Of a stretch of 64,000 bases of DNA, positions 16,948 to 26,464 are shown one piece after another. Both the position numbers and the translations under genes were made by a program. The notes beneath the pieces were generated by a model, which was not told the origin of the DNA, did no database searches, and was given only the letters and a program-made list of their open reading frames with translations. Position 1 is the first letter of the stretch; each line of letters begins with the position of its first letter. This stretch comes from Parasediminibacterium sp046546515 (lineage in GTDB: Bacteria; Bacteroidota; Bacteroidia; Chitinophagales; Chitinophagaceae): positions 1 through 64,000 of the forward strand of contig NZ_JBKHKJ010000005.1 in assembly GCF_046546515.1 (NCBI RefSeq). The letters are read 5' to 3'.

Positions 16948-17258
16948 TTGTAAAAAACATAAAATACTGTATTTCAATGAGTTATGGTGTACAAAGGCCT
17001 CAAAATTCAATTTGGTTTCCAAAAGCTGGTCAAGCCAAGTGGGCAATGCCCTTGAAAATGGGCAATAAGTTTTTGATTTACCCCAATCAAGTTTGCATGA
17101 AATGATAAGTTGCCGTTAACCAGCACCTCAAAAAAGAATTAGCCAAATTATTATGTTATTTTTAAATTTAGGCGGAAAATAAGAATATTGCGTACTTTAC
17201 AAAAAACTTTGAGGAGTGCTTGTTCAAGGGCAAGGCAAGCGTTTAAAATGATACGATA

Positions 17259-18344
17259 ATGGATGCAGAAATAAACGAAGAAAGCAAGCCAAGTAGGAAA
17301 AAACCCATTTACCCGATTAAAGATGACCTGCGCAAATACCTTGTAAAATATGGCAGGGAGGTATCGTTGCCTATACAATACGAGGAACTCCAAAGGTTTA
17401 CCTACAGCATACCCTTGAAAGACAAGACAGGCAAGGATGCCTATTGGGAAACCGTGTCTTACGATATGAGGGAGTGGAACTATCTTCGGGATGGGCTTAT
17501 AAAAGTGTATGCCATCTTGAAAACCGAGGGCGATTTTAGCTTTGTGAACCACCTAGACGTGGCACGCATTGATTTTTGCATTTTTGGCAACAGCCAGCCT
17601 TTCAGGATTAGGATCGTAAACAAATACAACGACAATTACGACCACTACTATATAAAACGGGCAGATGCTAGCAGGGTATATGGCCTGGAGCTGGAGCATT
17701 TGTTGTCGCCAAACAGGATGACTTATTTTACCAACAAGCAAACCCTTATTGAGGAACATATAACAGGCATACCCGGCGATGAGTTTATTAAAAATTACCT
17801 GCACCACCCCGATACCAACCAGGTGCGGTTTGCCAAGGAATTTGTGAAGTTTAACGAGGGCTGTTTCATGCGGCTGCTAGGCGACATGCGCAGTTATAAT
17901 TTTGTAGTGGACATTACCCCAGACATTGAAAATATCCAATACGTTATCCGCGCAATAGACTTTGACCAGCAAAGCTACGAGGGCAGAAAAAACCTTTATC
18001 TGCCACAGTTTTTTAAAGACAACTTTCCCTTTGTAGAAGTGGTGGCTAAGATGCTGAATAAGGAGTCCATTGTGCAGTACCAGGCAGAGGAGCGCACAAA
18101 AGTGGTATTCAGGATGGCATCGGCACTGTACAGGATGAAGGAACTTATAGATATTATGTGCCACGACACCATTTCTAAGCCGGAAAAGATAGGTAGGCTT
18201 GCCCAGGAGCTGGCGGCTCATTTTAACCAAAAAACATTTTTAAGGGCCAAGACCATGGGGCAGATAGTAAAAATACAGCTAAAGCAAATTTTGCTGCACA
18301 AGTTGAAAATGGTGCCCAAAACCAAAGTGCGGTTTGATGATTAG
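17259..18344 (+). CDS. Uncharacterised cytoplasmic protein
   Basis: A 361-residue protein of unknown function, with no signal peptide or membrane segment. The N-terminal ~30 residues are charged (MDAEINEESKPSRKKPIYPIKDD). The remainder looks like a single alpha/beta enzyme-like fold: VNHLDVARIDFCIFGNSQPFRIRIVNKY, FVKFNEGCFMRLLGDMRSYNFVVDITPD, VIRAIDFDQQSYEGRKNLYLPQFF. The IRAIDFDQQ segment after a FNEG/LLGD stretch faintly recalls the metal-binding part of kinase-like folds, but I do not assign a function. The last ~70 residues are basic and helical. It is a convincing gene from its length and codon use, and appears monocistronic. Confidence 0.8.
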   Translation: MDAEINEESKPSRKKPIYPIKDDLRKYLVKYGREVSLPIQYEELQRFTYSIPLKDKTGKDAYWETVSYDMREWNYLRDGLIKVYAILKTEGDFSFVNHLDVARIDFCIFGNSQPFRIRIVNKYNDNYDHYYIKRADASRVYGLELEHLLSPNRMTYFTNKQTLIEEHITGIPGDEFIKNYLHHPDTNQVRFAKEFVKFNEGCFMRLLGDMRSYNFVVDITPDIENIQYVIRAIDFDQQSYEGRKNLYLPQFFKDNFPFVEVVAKMLNKESIVQYQAEERTKVVFRMASALYRMKELIDIMCHDTISKPEKIGRLAQELAAHFNQKTFLRAKTMGQIVKIQLKQILLHKLKMVPKTKVRFDD

Positions 18345-18748
18345 TTACTCGCCACAAAGATGCGAAAGCACAAAGAAGCACAAAGGTTTAAGAAAAAGAA
18401 GAAAAAGGTGCAGTGGAGTGGAGCGTTTTACCTTTTGTTTGTACCCCTTTGCGGAATGTCTCTGGGAAACTTTGTGTCTAAGCCATTCGCTTCAATTAAC
18501 GTAATGTATTGCCATTGATATAGTAATTTTTCCGCTCATATGTTTTTTATTTTAAAAAAAGTAAAATTAGTTTGCGTTTTTTAGCAAAAAAATTGTCTTA
18601 TTTGCATAAAGTAAATGAAAATGTACTAGTAATTTGAAATAAAAACAGTTTGAGAAGCCTTTTTTCATTAAAATGTACTTAAATCATTTTTTAGATGTTT
18701 CTGGAATATTATCTTTACGACTTATAAACCATCTGAGTTACTCCTGCT
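18345..18748. other. Gap with GCCACAAAG repeat
   Basis: A GCCACAAAGATGCGAAAGCACAAAG repeat starts at about 18350 with a weak inverted partner near 18465-18480. The remaining ~270 bp is AT-rich and shows no gene; it should contain the promoter of the following small gene, but no clear consensus match is visible. Confidence 0.5.
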
Positions 18749-19030
18749 ATGATTGACGAACTATTTGTATTAATAAAATCGTATGGGCTTTTTATAGCCC
18801 TAAGCCTCGGCATTTTAAAGTTGCTTATTTTATTTTGGTATAAGCCGCAGCGGCCTAGCTACGCCTTTAGGAATTTTTTAAACTACTATGGCAAGTATGC
18901 CATGCGCGACGAGCGGCAGGAACGCTGGTTGAAGTTTAAAAAAATGCACAACCCCACCACCATACTTTTTTATGTTATAACTATTTCTTGGCTGATTACG
19001 ATGGTTATTTATATAATCGTGAGCAAGTAA
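18749..19030 (+). CDS. Small two-helix membrane protein, unknown
   Basis: A 93-residue protein with two hydrophobic segments, about residues 9-29 (YGLFIALSLGILKLLILFW) and 71-91 (TILFYVITISWLITMVIYIIV), joined by a basic loop (YKPQRPSYAFRNFLNYYGKYAMRDERQERW). The loop should be cytoplasmic. Function not recognised. It is isolated: 400 bp downstream of one gene and 218 bp upstream of the giant T9SS gene. Confidence 0.65.
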   Translation: MIDELFVLIKSYGLFIALSLGILKLLILFWYKPQRPSYAFRNFLNYYGKYAMRDERQERWLKFKKMHNPTTILFYVITISWLITMVIYIIVSK

Positions 19031-19248
19031 TGCGTGTATTTTATGTGTTGAAAGATTAAACCTTAGGCCAAGAACCATGTCCTAAAATGAGCACAAAGTC
19101 TTTTTAATTCATTTTTAATATTGCATAATTGCCCAATAATCGGTGTGCAGTGCTTTTTTTTGCATGAAAGGCTGCTTTTTATTAACAAACCCGTGGCAGT
19201 AATCAAATTTATTGATACTTTCGTAGATAGTTTCAATGAACATTGATT

Positions 19249-22200
19249 ATGGTAAAGAATATACTTTTGCTGCTGTTGGTTATGGTTTGCATGTCAGCTA
19301 ATGCCCAAACTACATTAAAATACAAGGTAATTACTACCGAGTTTTCACGAGGTGGCGACCCGGAGAAAGAATATATTAAATTATTTATTTATGGCCAAAA
19401 AACCTGTAGTGAGGCACTAGGCGGGGATAGCATTGCCAATATCAGTCATTTTGTAGTATATGACCATAATGGGTTAACAAAATATGGCAATGGCTTGCCA
19501 GGCATTGCTTCTGGCAAATACCGTTTCCCAAACACTCCAATTTGGGATTCTATCCTGTATGGCTCTGTTATCCTTATTTATAACGATAAAAGTAAAAATG
19601 GCAGTATTCCACCGAGCGTTGTGGATGACAGTACTGGTAAAATAATTCCTAACCTATACGTTATACCGATTAGTTGGTTGGAAAATGTGCCTACCGATTC
19701 TATAACTGGACTCCCCAGCGACGTGCCGCCTCGCGATTCAATATTACAAACACCTGCTAATTTAATTTTAACGGCAGGGCAGTATTGTACTTTAACTAAG
19801 ATAATTTCACCTACTTATAATGGGGATACCGCATTTTGGACAAGCAATATTGCTAATTGGAAACAAGGCTCAGCAAATGGTAATGAAAGCCCTGCTTCGT
19901 TCAAAGATCCTATAGATACTTGGAGAAAAACCATTCAAAAAGATGCAAGATATGCGCTAAATGTAGGTATTACAACTGATGAAAAGTTCACTGTAACCCC
20001 AGTTTGCCCCGAAAATATTGTTTATACGGCCTCTCAGCCTGGTGGCTTTGTTGACTCGTCACTCCATTACCAATGGCGTATTAATGGGTTAACTGATTCT
20101 TTGATTGTTGGTACAGATACAATATTGAATACAACCAAACAAACAACACAATATTCAAAACAAAATGATACTATAACGGTATTGTTAACAACAAGTGCAA
20201 AGTGCGTGATTGGGCATAGGAGGGGACAACCTGACAGTACTGGATTTAGGGCAGATATACCTGATAGCGTTACTAATACTTATTTTATTGGCAAAAAATT
20301 ATACCCAATACCAGACTCGCTTAAAATGGCTATAATGCTAGATTCTACACCAAAGCCTTTGGTGGATACTTTTGGGCTAAAGCTAAAAGACACTGTTTTG
20401 GTTAGGGATAGTTCTACTATTTACATGACTTTTTGTAAAGACACGACTTGTATTAAGTTTTCAGCAGTGCCAAATGAGCATAGTATAACAGATAAATATT
20501 ACTGGTATAAAAGGGGTATAAACGATGCCGATTATACATTGGTTTCTACTGATAGTGTATATATAGCCTGTGGTTTAAAAAACAAGGATACCCTCATTAA
20601 CATGTTGAATAGTAGTGTTTCATGTCTTGGTGCCAATAATAAGATAAGCACCAAGATAATTTTAACCATCCTCGACTCCATTGCCCCGCCAACCATTTTT
20701 ATTTCTGGCGACACGGCCATCTGCTCTGCGGCTAGCGATTCTTTCTTGCTGAAAGTAACCCCGAATACTATTGGCGACACATCTGCCACTTACACCTTGC
20801 GGTGGACAAGGCTGATTGGTGGGGTAGTGAGTGATACCCTCTTTGCCGACAATATTTTCAAAGACGGGGACATTACCATAAAAAAATATAATTATGGCCC
20901 ACAAACATTCAGTACGGGCGACCAAGTACAGGCAGTATTGTTGATGAAAAAATACAATAGCTGCCCCTATGATACTTCATCGGCATTGAGCAATGTGCTG
21001 ACGATGAATATAACGCAATCTATAATACCAGTGGTAAAGATAGTGCCTACACAAGATGGCTTGTGCCCTACAAACCTAGGATTCAAGGATACCATACAGT
21101 TCAACGCTGTAACCGATTCCATTAGTTCCGGAACCGCGCCTAAGTACCAATGGTACTTTAACCATACCGTACTGCCTAACGATACTTTGCCTAGCTATAC
21201 CAACTATGCAACGCTTACATCGGCTGATACCATCGGCGTACGGCTTACCAATACAACATTTATTTGTGCCATACCACGTGATGCGTATGATTCAATGAAT
21301 TTGAAAATATTTGACCCATTACCAGCACCTAGTGCAACAATAGACCCAATAAGTCCGCTGATTTGCCAAAACAGCACGGCTCCGGTTCAATTTACAAATA
21401 TTAGCAATACAAACCCTGGCACGCACCCAACAAAAAAATGGTACTTGAACAATGTTGACGTTACCAACCCAGCAGATAGCGCACAGTATATTTACACGGG
21501 TTTGAAAAACAACGACAGTGTTACCTTTGTACTTACCAGCAGCGTGGCCTGTGCCACGCCTAAAACGGCATCGGTAACCATACCTATTGTTATCACGCCA
21601 AATGTTGCGCCTTCGGTAAGCTTGTTGCCAGCGATAGACACGGTGTGTGCAGGAACAAATATCATCATTTCCCCTACTTTCATTAATGGTGGGCCACCAC
21701 CTACTGGCCAGCCTTTGCCTACTTTTGATGTGTACTTAAATAATAATCTAATTGCTTCTGGCATATCTACGCCTACGTTTACCATAGACCCCAATGTCAA
21801 CCCAGTGAACGACGGGGATGCCCTGTATGTGGTGCTGCACAGCACTGCCCCATGCGTGGTGCCTTCGGATGCAAACAGCGATACCATCCATTTCAAGGTA
21901 AACCCCGTGCCAGATGTGCAGCCTATTTCTGGCGACCCAAGTGTTTGCCAAGGCGCCTTTAAGTTATATACAGACCCTACGCCGGACGGTATATGGGGCG
22001 TTTCTGATCCTACGGTGCTAAAAGTGCTTGACCAAGCAAGCGGCAAAATATTGGGCGTGATACAACAAGACCCTACCGCTACAGTAAGTGGCAATTTGCT
22101 ATATACTGTAACCAATCCTGTAACAGGTTGCTTTAAAACAGTGAGTTTAACCATTCAAGTAACTCCATCGGATGTGGATACGGTTACTGGGCAGCATACC

Positions 22201-25200
22201 ATCTGCGTTGGCCAAACTATACAGTTAGCCTTGGCCACGCCACTTACCAATGGCTTAGAGATATGGGTTAGCAGCAACCCAGCCATTGCTACCGTGGACA
22301 TTAATGGGCTAGTAATGGGCATTGCCAACGGCGATGTGGTTATTAAAGATTCTATAGGCAACGATTGTGGCACTACTGTACGCCCTTTCAACCTGCATGT
22401 GGGCCCGCCTACTGTGGCAGATATAGCTGGCAAAACAGCACTTTGCACCTTTGGGGATACTACCACACTTACTAATGTTACCCCTAACGGCACATGGTAC
22501 AGTAGCAACCCAGCTGTTGCAAGCATAGACCCTGCAACAGGGCTGGTAACTGCGGTGGGTTTTGGTGTTACTACTATTACCGATAGTGTTACCAATAGTT
22601 GCGGCACTGCCTCTTCCACTCCGTTCTTGTTTACCGTGGGCAAGCCTGTTGTGGGACCAATCACTGGAAACAATATAGTTTGTACTAAAGCCCAAGATCC
22701 TTTGGGCAATAGTACTCCTGGGGGTAAATGGACAAGCGACAACCCAAGCATAGCAACTATTGATTCCAACACTGGAATAGCCACGGGCGTATCGGTTGGG
22801 ACTACCACCATCAAGTACAAGGTTTCCAATAACTGTGGGGATACTACTACTACTTTTATATTATCGGTGGAATTTGCTATACCGGTGCAACCAATTGCTG
22901 GAGATTCTATAGTTTGTAATGGTGATAATATTACATTAACGCATCCTGTTGCAGGAGGAACTTGGTCTACCAGTGATTCCAGTTTTGCTACCGTGGATGC
23001 AACGGGTGTTGTAACAGCAGCAGCAAGCTTAAAGAAAAACGGTTATGTAACCATTACTTATGCGCTTGCTAATAATTGCGGCATAATCTATACCGCAAAA
23101 CAGTTGTTTATTGGCCCACCAATTATCGGGGCCTATCATTACAGGAATCCTATATGCGTAAACGATACAACCAAGTTTACAAATGATACAAAGGGTGCCA
23201 CGTCTGTGAAATGGATTAGTACGAATACTGCCTATGCTAATTTTGGTACAAGTGCAACAGGCGATTCTAGTACTATTTATGGTGTACAGGCTACCTCTAC
23301 GCCTGTAAGTATTCTTTATCTTCCTACTAATGGTTGCCAAGGTGCCCCAATAGGGAATAGTGTAACAATTACAGTGAGTGCACTGCCAGTTATAGCAGCC
23401 ATTACCGGGCCGGACTCTGTTTGTATATTCAGCAAAACCGCTTATACCACTGCCACTAAGGGCGGCACATGGAGCAGCTATAATAATGCTATTGGTACCA
23501 TTAGCCCTACGGGCGTGGTGACAGCTGTGACTGCGGGTGTAGATACCATTAGTTATACGGTTACAAATATTGTTACTGGCTGTAGTAATACGATAATAAA
23601 AGCAATCACCGTAAACCCATTGCCTGTGGTTGCACGAATTACGGGTACGCCAATTGCTTGCCTTGGCAGGACTACCATACTGGCAGATGCTACAATAGGA
23701 GGGGTATGGACAAGTAGCGACCCAAGTTCAGCCCCTGTTAATGGAGGCGTGGTTTCAGGCCTTGTAGCCAACAAAACAGCCATTATTAGCTACACCGTTA
23801 CAGATGCCAAAGGCTGCGTGCAGAAAGCAGACACCATTCTTAGCGTAAACCCAATACCAAACGTAGCTAAAATAACTGGGGCTAGCCAAGTTTGTACAAG
23901 TTCAACTATTAAATTGGCAGATGCAACTGCTGACGGTGTTTGGGGTAGTGCCAACGCTGCTATAGCTACGCCAACACTAGCCAATGATGGTACAATCAGT
24001 GGTGTTGCACAAGGCAATACAAATATCCTCTATACTTATACACTAAATGGATGCGATACCACTACTGCTTTTGCTATACAGGTAAATACCAATACTGCGG
24101 CAGAAATTGTAGGTATTTCAAATATTTGCGGTAATGGATTAGGTGTAACTACGTTTACAGATGCTACTCCTGGAGGCACATGGTCAACATTTTCAAAAGG
24201 AACTATCGCAAATGTAGATTCAAAAACTGGTGTAGTTACTGGTGTTGCCGCTAATGGAGTAGATACAGTATATTATACGCTTAATGATCCGACTTGTGGC
24301 GTTACTATAAAATGGCATGTAATCAATGTTGGGTCACCAATTGTAGCTGAAATACAAGGTGCTTCAAGCGTATGTGTTAACAGTAACATTGTATTGACTG
24401 ACGATAGTATAGGCGGTGTTTGGACAAGCATACCAACCAGCATAGCGACTGTAGATGCAAATGGTAAAGTAACAGGTATTGCAGCAGGAACGGCAACAAT
24501 AAACTACACGGTAACAAACCCCGTAGGTAATTGCCATACCATAAAACCAAAAACAATAACCGTAAATGCGTTGCCAACTGTGGCGATAGATGCTAAGCCA
24601 GATAGTGTTTGCGTTGGTGGCACAATAACCCGTACCGCCTCGCCAGCAAGTGGTGCATGGACTATTGGGAATACCACTTTTGCAACTATTAACGGAACAA
24701 GTGGTTTGGTAAGCGGCCTTACTAAAGGAGCCACGAAGGTTTACTATACTTATACAGACCTTAATGCGTGTATCAATTCCGACTCGTCTGCATTAACCGT
24801 GGTAGGGCTACCATCTGTTGCTCCTATTACTTTGTATAATCCTATTACCAAGAACACAGACAGCACGCAGCATATAGGCTTGACGCTGAACCTCTCCAGT
24901 ACTCCGCCAAATGGGGTTTGGACAAGTTCTGGTAATGGTGTATCCACCGTAGAGCAGGATGGCGTGGCAACAGGCGTGAGGGTTGGTAAAGACGTTATTA
25001 CCTACAAAGTTACCGCTGGTGGTTGTTCTAGTTCTGAGCAAATAGCTATCATTATACTGGATTCGTTAAACGACACTTATGTGCCAAACTTCCTGTATCC
25101 TGGTAGCACCACTGTAGCGAACCAAACATTTAAGGTTTTTGGTGTAAATATCGATAGGGTTGACTTGAAAATATTTAGCCAGTGGGGGCAATTGATGTAT

Positions 25201-25368
25201 GAGGAGAATGTTTCCTATAAAGGAGTTGGCCCTATTGCTGCTAAAGGCTGGGATGGTACTTATAAAGGAAAACCACAGCCAGTAGGGGTATATGTATATG
25301 TGGCCAACATCACAACAATAAGTGGCGAAGTGGTAACTAAAAAAGGAGCAGTAAATTTAATACGTTAA
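19249..25368 (+). CDS. Giant T9SS-exported surface protein with Ig-like (BIG2) repeats
   Basis: A 2039-residue protein. The ATG at 19249 is chosen over TTG 19243; it gives a signal peptide ending ...MVCMSANAQ. Residues ~25-850 hold Pro/Asp/Thr-rich strands and PKD/Ig-like stretches with paired cysteines. From ~890 to ~1920 about a dozen Ig-like repeats of ~75-85 residues recur with the pattern C..........GG.W.SS...IATVD..GVVTGV..G...I.Y.VTN.CG, the hallmark of BIG2-type bacterial Ig domains. The C-terminal ~95 residues form a T9SS type B sorting domain (VPNFLYPGSTTVANQTFKVFG..., WDGTYKGKPQPVGVYVYV). It is likely a surface adhesin or motility-type filament protein, in an operon with the PorP/SprF gene that starts 7 bp later. 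Confidence 0.92.
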   Translation: MVKNILLLLLVMVCMSANAQTTLKYKVITTEFSRGGDPEKEYIKLFIYGQKTCSEALGGDSIANISHFVVYDHNGLTKYGNGLPGIASGKYRFPNTPIWDSILYGSVILIYNDKSKNGSIPPSVVDDSTGKIIPNLYVIPISWLENVPTDSITGLPSDVPPRDSILQTPANLILTAGQYCTLTKIISPTYNGDTAFWTSNIANWKQGSANGNESPASFKDPIDTWRKTIQKDARYALNVGITTDEKFTVTPVCPENIVYTASQPGGFVDSSLHYQWRINGLTDSLIVGTDTILNTTKQTTQYSKQNDTITVLLTTSAKCVIGHRRGQPDSTGFRADIPDSVTNTYFIGKKLYPIPDSLKMAIMLDSTPKPLVDTFGLKLKDTVLVRDSSTIYMTFCKDTTCIKFSAVPNEHSITDKYYWYKRGINDADYTLVSTDSVYIACGLKNKDTLINMLNSSVSCLGANNKISTKIILTILDSIAPPTIFISGDTAICSAASDSFLLKVTPNTIGDTSATYTLRWTRLIGGVVSDTLFADNIFKDGDITIKKYNYGPQTFSTGDQVQAVLLMKKYNSCPYDTSSALSNVLTMNITQSIIPVVKIVPTQDGLCPTNLGFKDTIQFNAVTDSISSGTAPKYQWYFNHTVLPNDTLPSYTNYATLTSADTIGVRLTNTTFICAIPRDAYDSMNLKIFDPLPAPSATIDPISPLICQNSTAPVQFTNISNTNPGTHPTKKWYLNNVDVTNPADSAQYIYTGLKNNDSVTFVLTSSVACATPKTASVTIPIVITPNVAPSVSLLPAIDTVCAGTNIIISPTFINGGPPPTGQPLPTFDVYLNNNLIASGISTPTFTIDPNVNPVNDGDALYVVLHSTAPCVVPSDANSDTIHFKVNPVPDVQPISGDPSVCQGAFKLYTDPTPDGIWGVSDPTVLKVLDQASGKILGVIQQDPTATVSGNLLYTVTNPVTGCFKTVSLTIQVTPSDVDTVTGQHTICVGQTIQLALATPLTNGLEIWVSSNPAIATVDINGLVMGIANGDVVIKDSIGNDCGTTVRPFNLHVGPPTVADIAGKTALCTFGDTTTLTNVTPNGTWYSSNPAVASIDPATGLVTAVGFGVTTITDSVTNSCGTASSTPFLFTVGKPVVGPITGNNIVCTKAQDPLGNSTPGGKWTSDNPSIATIDSNTGIATGVSVGTTTIKYKVSNNCGDTTTTFILSVEFAIPVQPIAGDSIVCNGDNITLTHPVAGGTWSTSDSSFATVDATGVVTAAASLKKNGYVTITYALANNCGIIYTAKQLFIGPPIIGAYHYRNPICVNDTTKFTNDTKGATSVKWISTNTAYANFGTSATGDSSTIYGVQATSTPVSILYLPTNGCQGAPIGNSVTITVSALPVIAAITGPDSVCIFSKTAYTTATKGGTWSSYNNAIGTISPTGVVTAVTAGVDTISYTVTNIVTGCSNTIIKAITVNPLPVVARITGTPIACLGRTTILADATIGGVWTSSDPSSAPVNGGVVSGLVANKTAIISYTVTDAKGCVQKADTILSVNPIPNVAKITGASQVCTSSTIKLADATADGVWGSANAAIATPTLANDGTISGVAQGNTNILYTYTLNGCDTTTAFAIQVNTNTAAEIVGISNICGNGLGVTTFTDATPGGTWSTFSKGTIANVDSKTGVVTGVAANGVDTVYYTLNDPTCGVTIKWHVINVGSPIVAEIQGASSVCVNSNIVLTDDSIGGVWTSIPTSIATVDANGKVTGIAAGTATINYTVTNPVGNCHTIKPKTITVNALPTVAIDAKPDSVCVGGTITRTASPASGAWTIGNTTFATINGTSGLVSGLTKGATKVYYTYTDLNACINSDSSALTVVGLPSVAPITLYNPITKNTDSTQHIGLTLNLSSTPPNGVWTSSGNGVSTVEQDGVATGVRVGKDVITYKVTAGGCSSSEQIAIIILDSLNDTYVPNFLYPGSTTVANQTFKVFGVNIDRVDLKIFSQWGQLMYEENVSYKGVGPIAAKGWDGTYKGKPQPVGVYVYVANITTISGEVVTKKGAVNLIR

Positions 25369-25374
25369 AGAACG

Positions 25375-26370
25375 ATGAAAGCGATGAAGAAAATTTTATT
25401 GATAGTGCTGATGGGTACTGCTGTGACGGCAAAGGCACAGATAGACCCGCATTTTTCGCAGTATTACATGCACCCCTTATGGTTGAACCCAGCTTTGACG
25501 GGGTCTATCAATGGGGATTATAGGGTAGGTGTCATCAACAGGAACCAATGGAGTGGTATTACCAATGCTTTTTCCACTATAGGTGTGTCGGCAGACATGG
25601 TAACCAACAAGAATATCAACTTTGGGGTAAACCTGCTGCAGGAATCTGCTGGGGATGCTGGGTATAAATATTTTAATGGTGGTGGGTCTATTTCTTATTC
25701 TGGTATTAGGTTTGGCAGGGATGGGCTAAAAGTAATATCTTTTGCCTTGCAAGGCGGTATTATTAATAGGCGTTTTGATTTTGCTAAATTGCGTGGAGGT
25801 GGGCAATATAAGGCTTCTTTGGGATTTAATCCGGATGCAAACCCCGAGAACCTTCCTACTAAGTCTGCCAGTGTTTTTGACATGAGCACAGGCGTGGCTT
25901 ATTACGATGCCGACCCTGACAAGCAAGTAAATTTTTTTGGTGGTTTCTCGGCAGCGCATATCACCCAACCAAAAGACAATTTTTTTCCTTCAAGTGCCGA
26001 TTCAAAAATTCCGGTGCGCTATGCTTTGCATGGTGGTGCAAGGATAATCCTTTCTGATAGGGCAAGCGTGGTACCCAATGCTGTGTTCATGAAACAAGAC
26101 GGTTCCACGGAGTTGATGCTAGGTGGTTATGTGCAGTATTCGGCTATTGAGGAAGTAGATGTGATGCTAGGGGCGAACTACAGGCTAAAGGATGCTTTTT
26201 ATCCTTATTTAGGGTTGAATTTCAATAATTTGATTGTTGGTTTTAGCTATGATATAAATGCTTCCAACCTTGGCACAGGTGCACAAAAGGCAAGCAGCTA
26301 TGAGTTTTCTTTGATGTATTCCAATAAAAAAGGAACAGACAAAGGCTACTTTAAATGCCCTAGGTTTTAA
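25375..26370 (+). CDS. PorP/SprF family T9SS membrane protein
   Basis: A 331-residue outer-membrane beta-barrel protein with a signal peptide (MKKILLIVLMGTAVTAKAQ; ATG at 25375 or 25384). The family opening is clear: DPHFSQYYMHPLWLNPALTGSINGDYRVGVINRNQW. Many amphipathic strands follow to GFSYDINASNL...YEFSLMYSNKK. SprF-like proteins are needed for surface delivery of the large adhesin encoded just upstream (SprB in Flavobacterium johnsoniae), and here the gene starts 6 bp after the giant type B substrate, matching that pairing. The individual substrate relation is inferred from position. Confidence 0.93.
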   Translation: MKAMKKILLIVLMGTAVTAKAQIDPHFSQYYMHPLWLNPALTGSINGDYRVGVINRNQWSGITNAFSTIGVSADMVTNKNINFGVNLLQESAGDAGYKYFNGGGSISYSGIRFGRDGLKVISFALQGGIINRRFDFAKLRGGGQYKASLGFNPDANPENLPTKSASVFDMSTGVAYYDADPDKQVNFFGGFSAAHITQPKDNFFPSSADSKIPVRYALHGGARIILSDRASVVPNAVFMKQDGSTELMLGGYVQYSAIEEVDVMLGANYRLKDAFYPYLGLNFNNLIVGFSYDINASNLGTGAQKASSYEFSLMYSNKKGTDKGYFKCPRF

Positions 26371-26386
26371 TAGGTAGTAAAAGTTA

Positions 26387-26425
26387 GACCTCACACCCCA
26401 ACTCCTCTTCAAAGGGAGGGGTAAG
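26387..26425 (-). repeat. Dispersed GC-rich hairpin repeat
   Basis: GACCTCACACCCCAACTCCT then CTTCAAAGGGAGGGGTAAG; the reverse orientation of the family at 1893 and 3290. It sits between the PorP/SprF gene and the next gene of the same operon. Confidence 0.6.
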
Positions 26426-26464
26426 AACAAAGGATTATTTACTTAATTGCATAAAAGATTATTA

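Larger units (their letters stand above)
15957..17258. other. Large repeat-filled gap
   Basis: No gene. Contents: a GCCACAAAGACACTAAGG repeat (16109-16146); palindromic element P copy 2 in reverse orientation (about 16205-16640) with a phased array; a near-perfect 11-bp tandem array (16827-16947) followed by TTTCAATGAGTTA; then about 270 bp without recognisable content before the next gene. Confidence 0.7.

Noticed and set aside
21492..22829. Two ORFs of ~220 codons antisense to the giant adhesin
   Set aside because: They arise from the codon pattern of the Ig-like repeats on the other strand; low-complexity Val/Thr/Pro-rich products.
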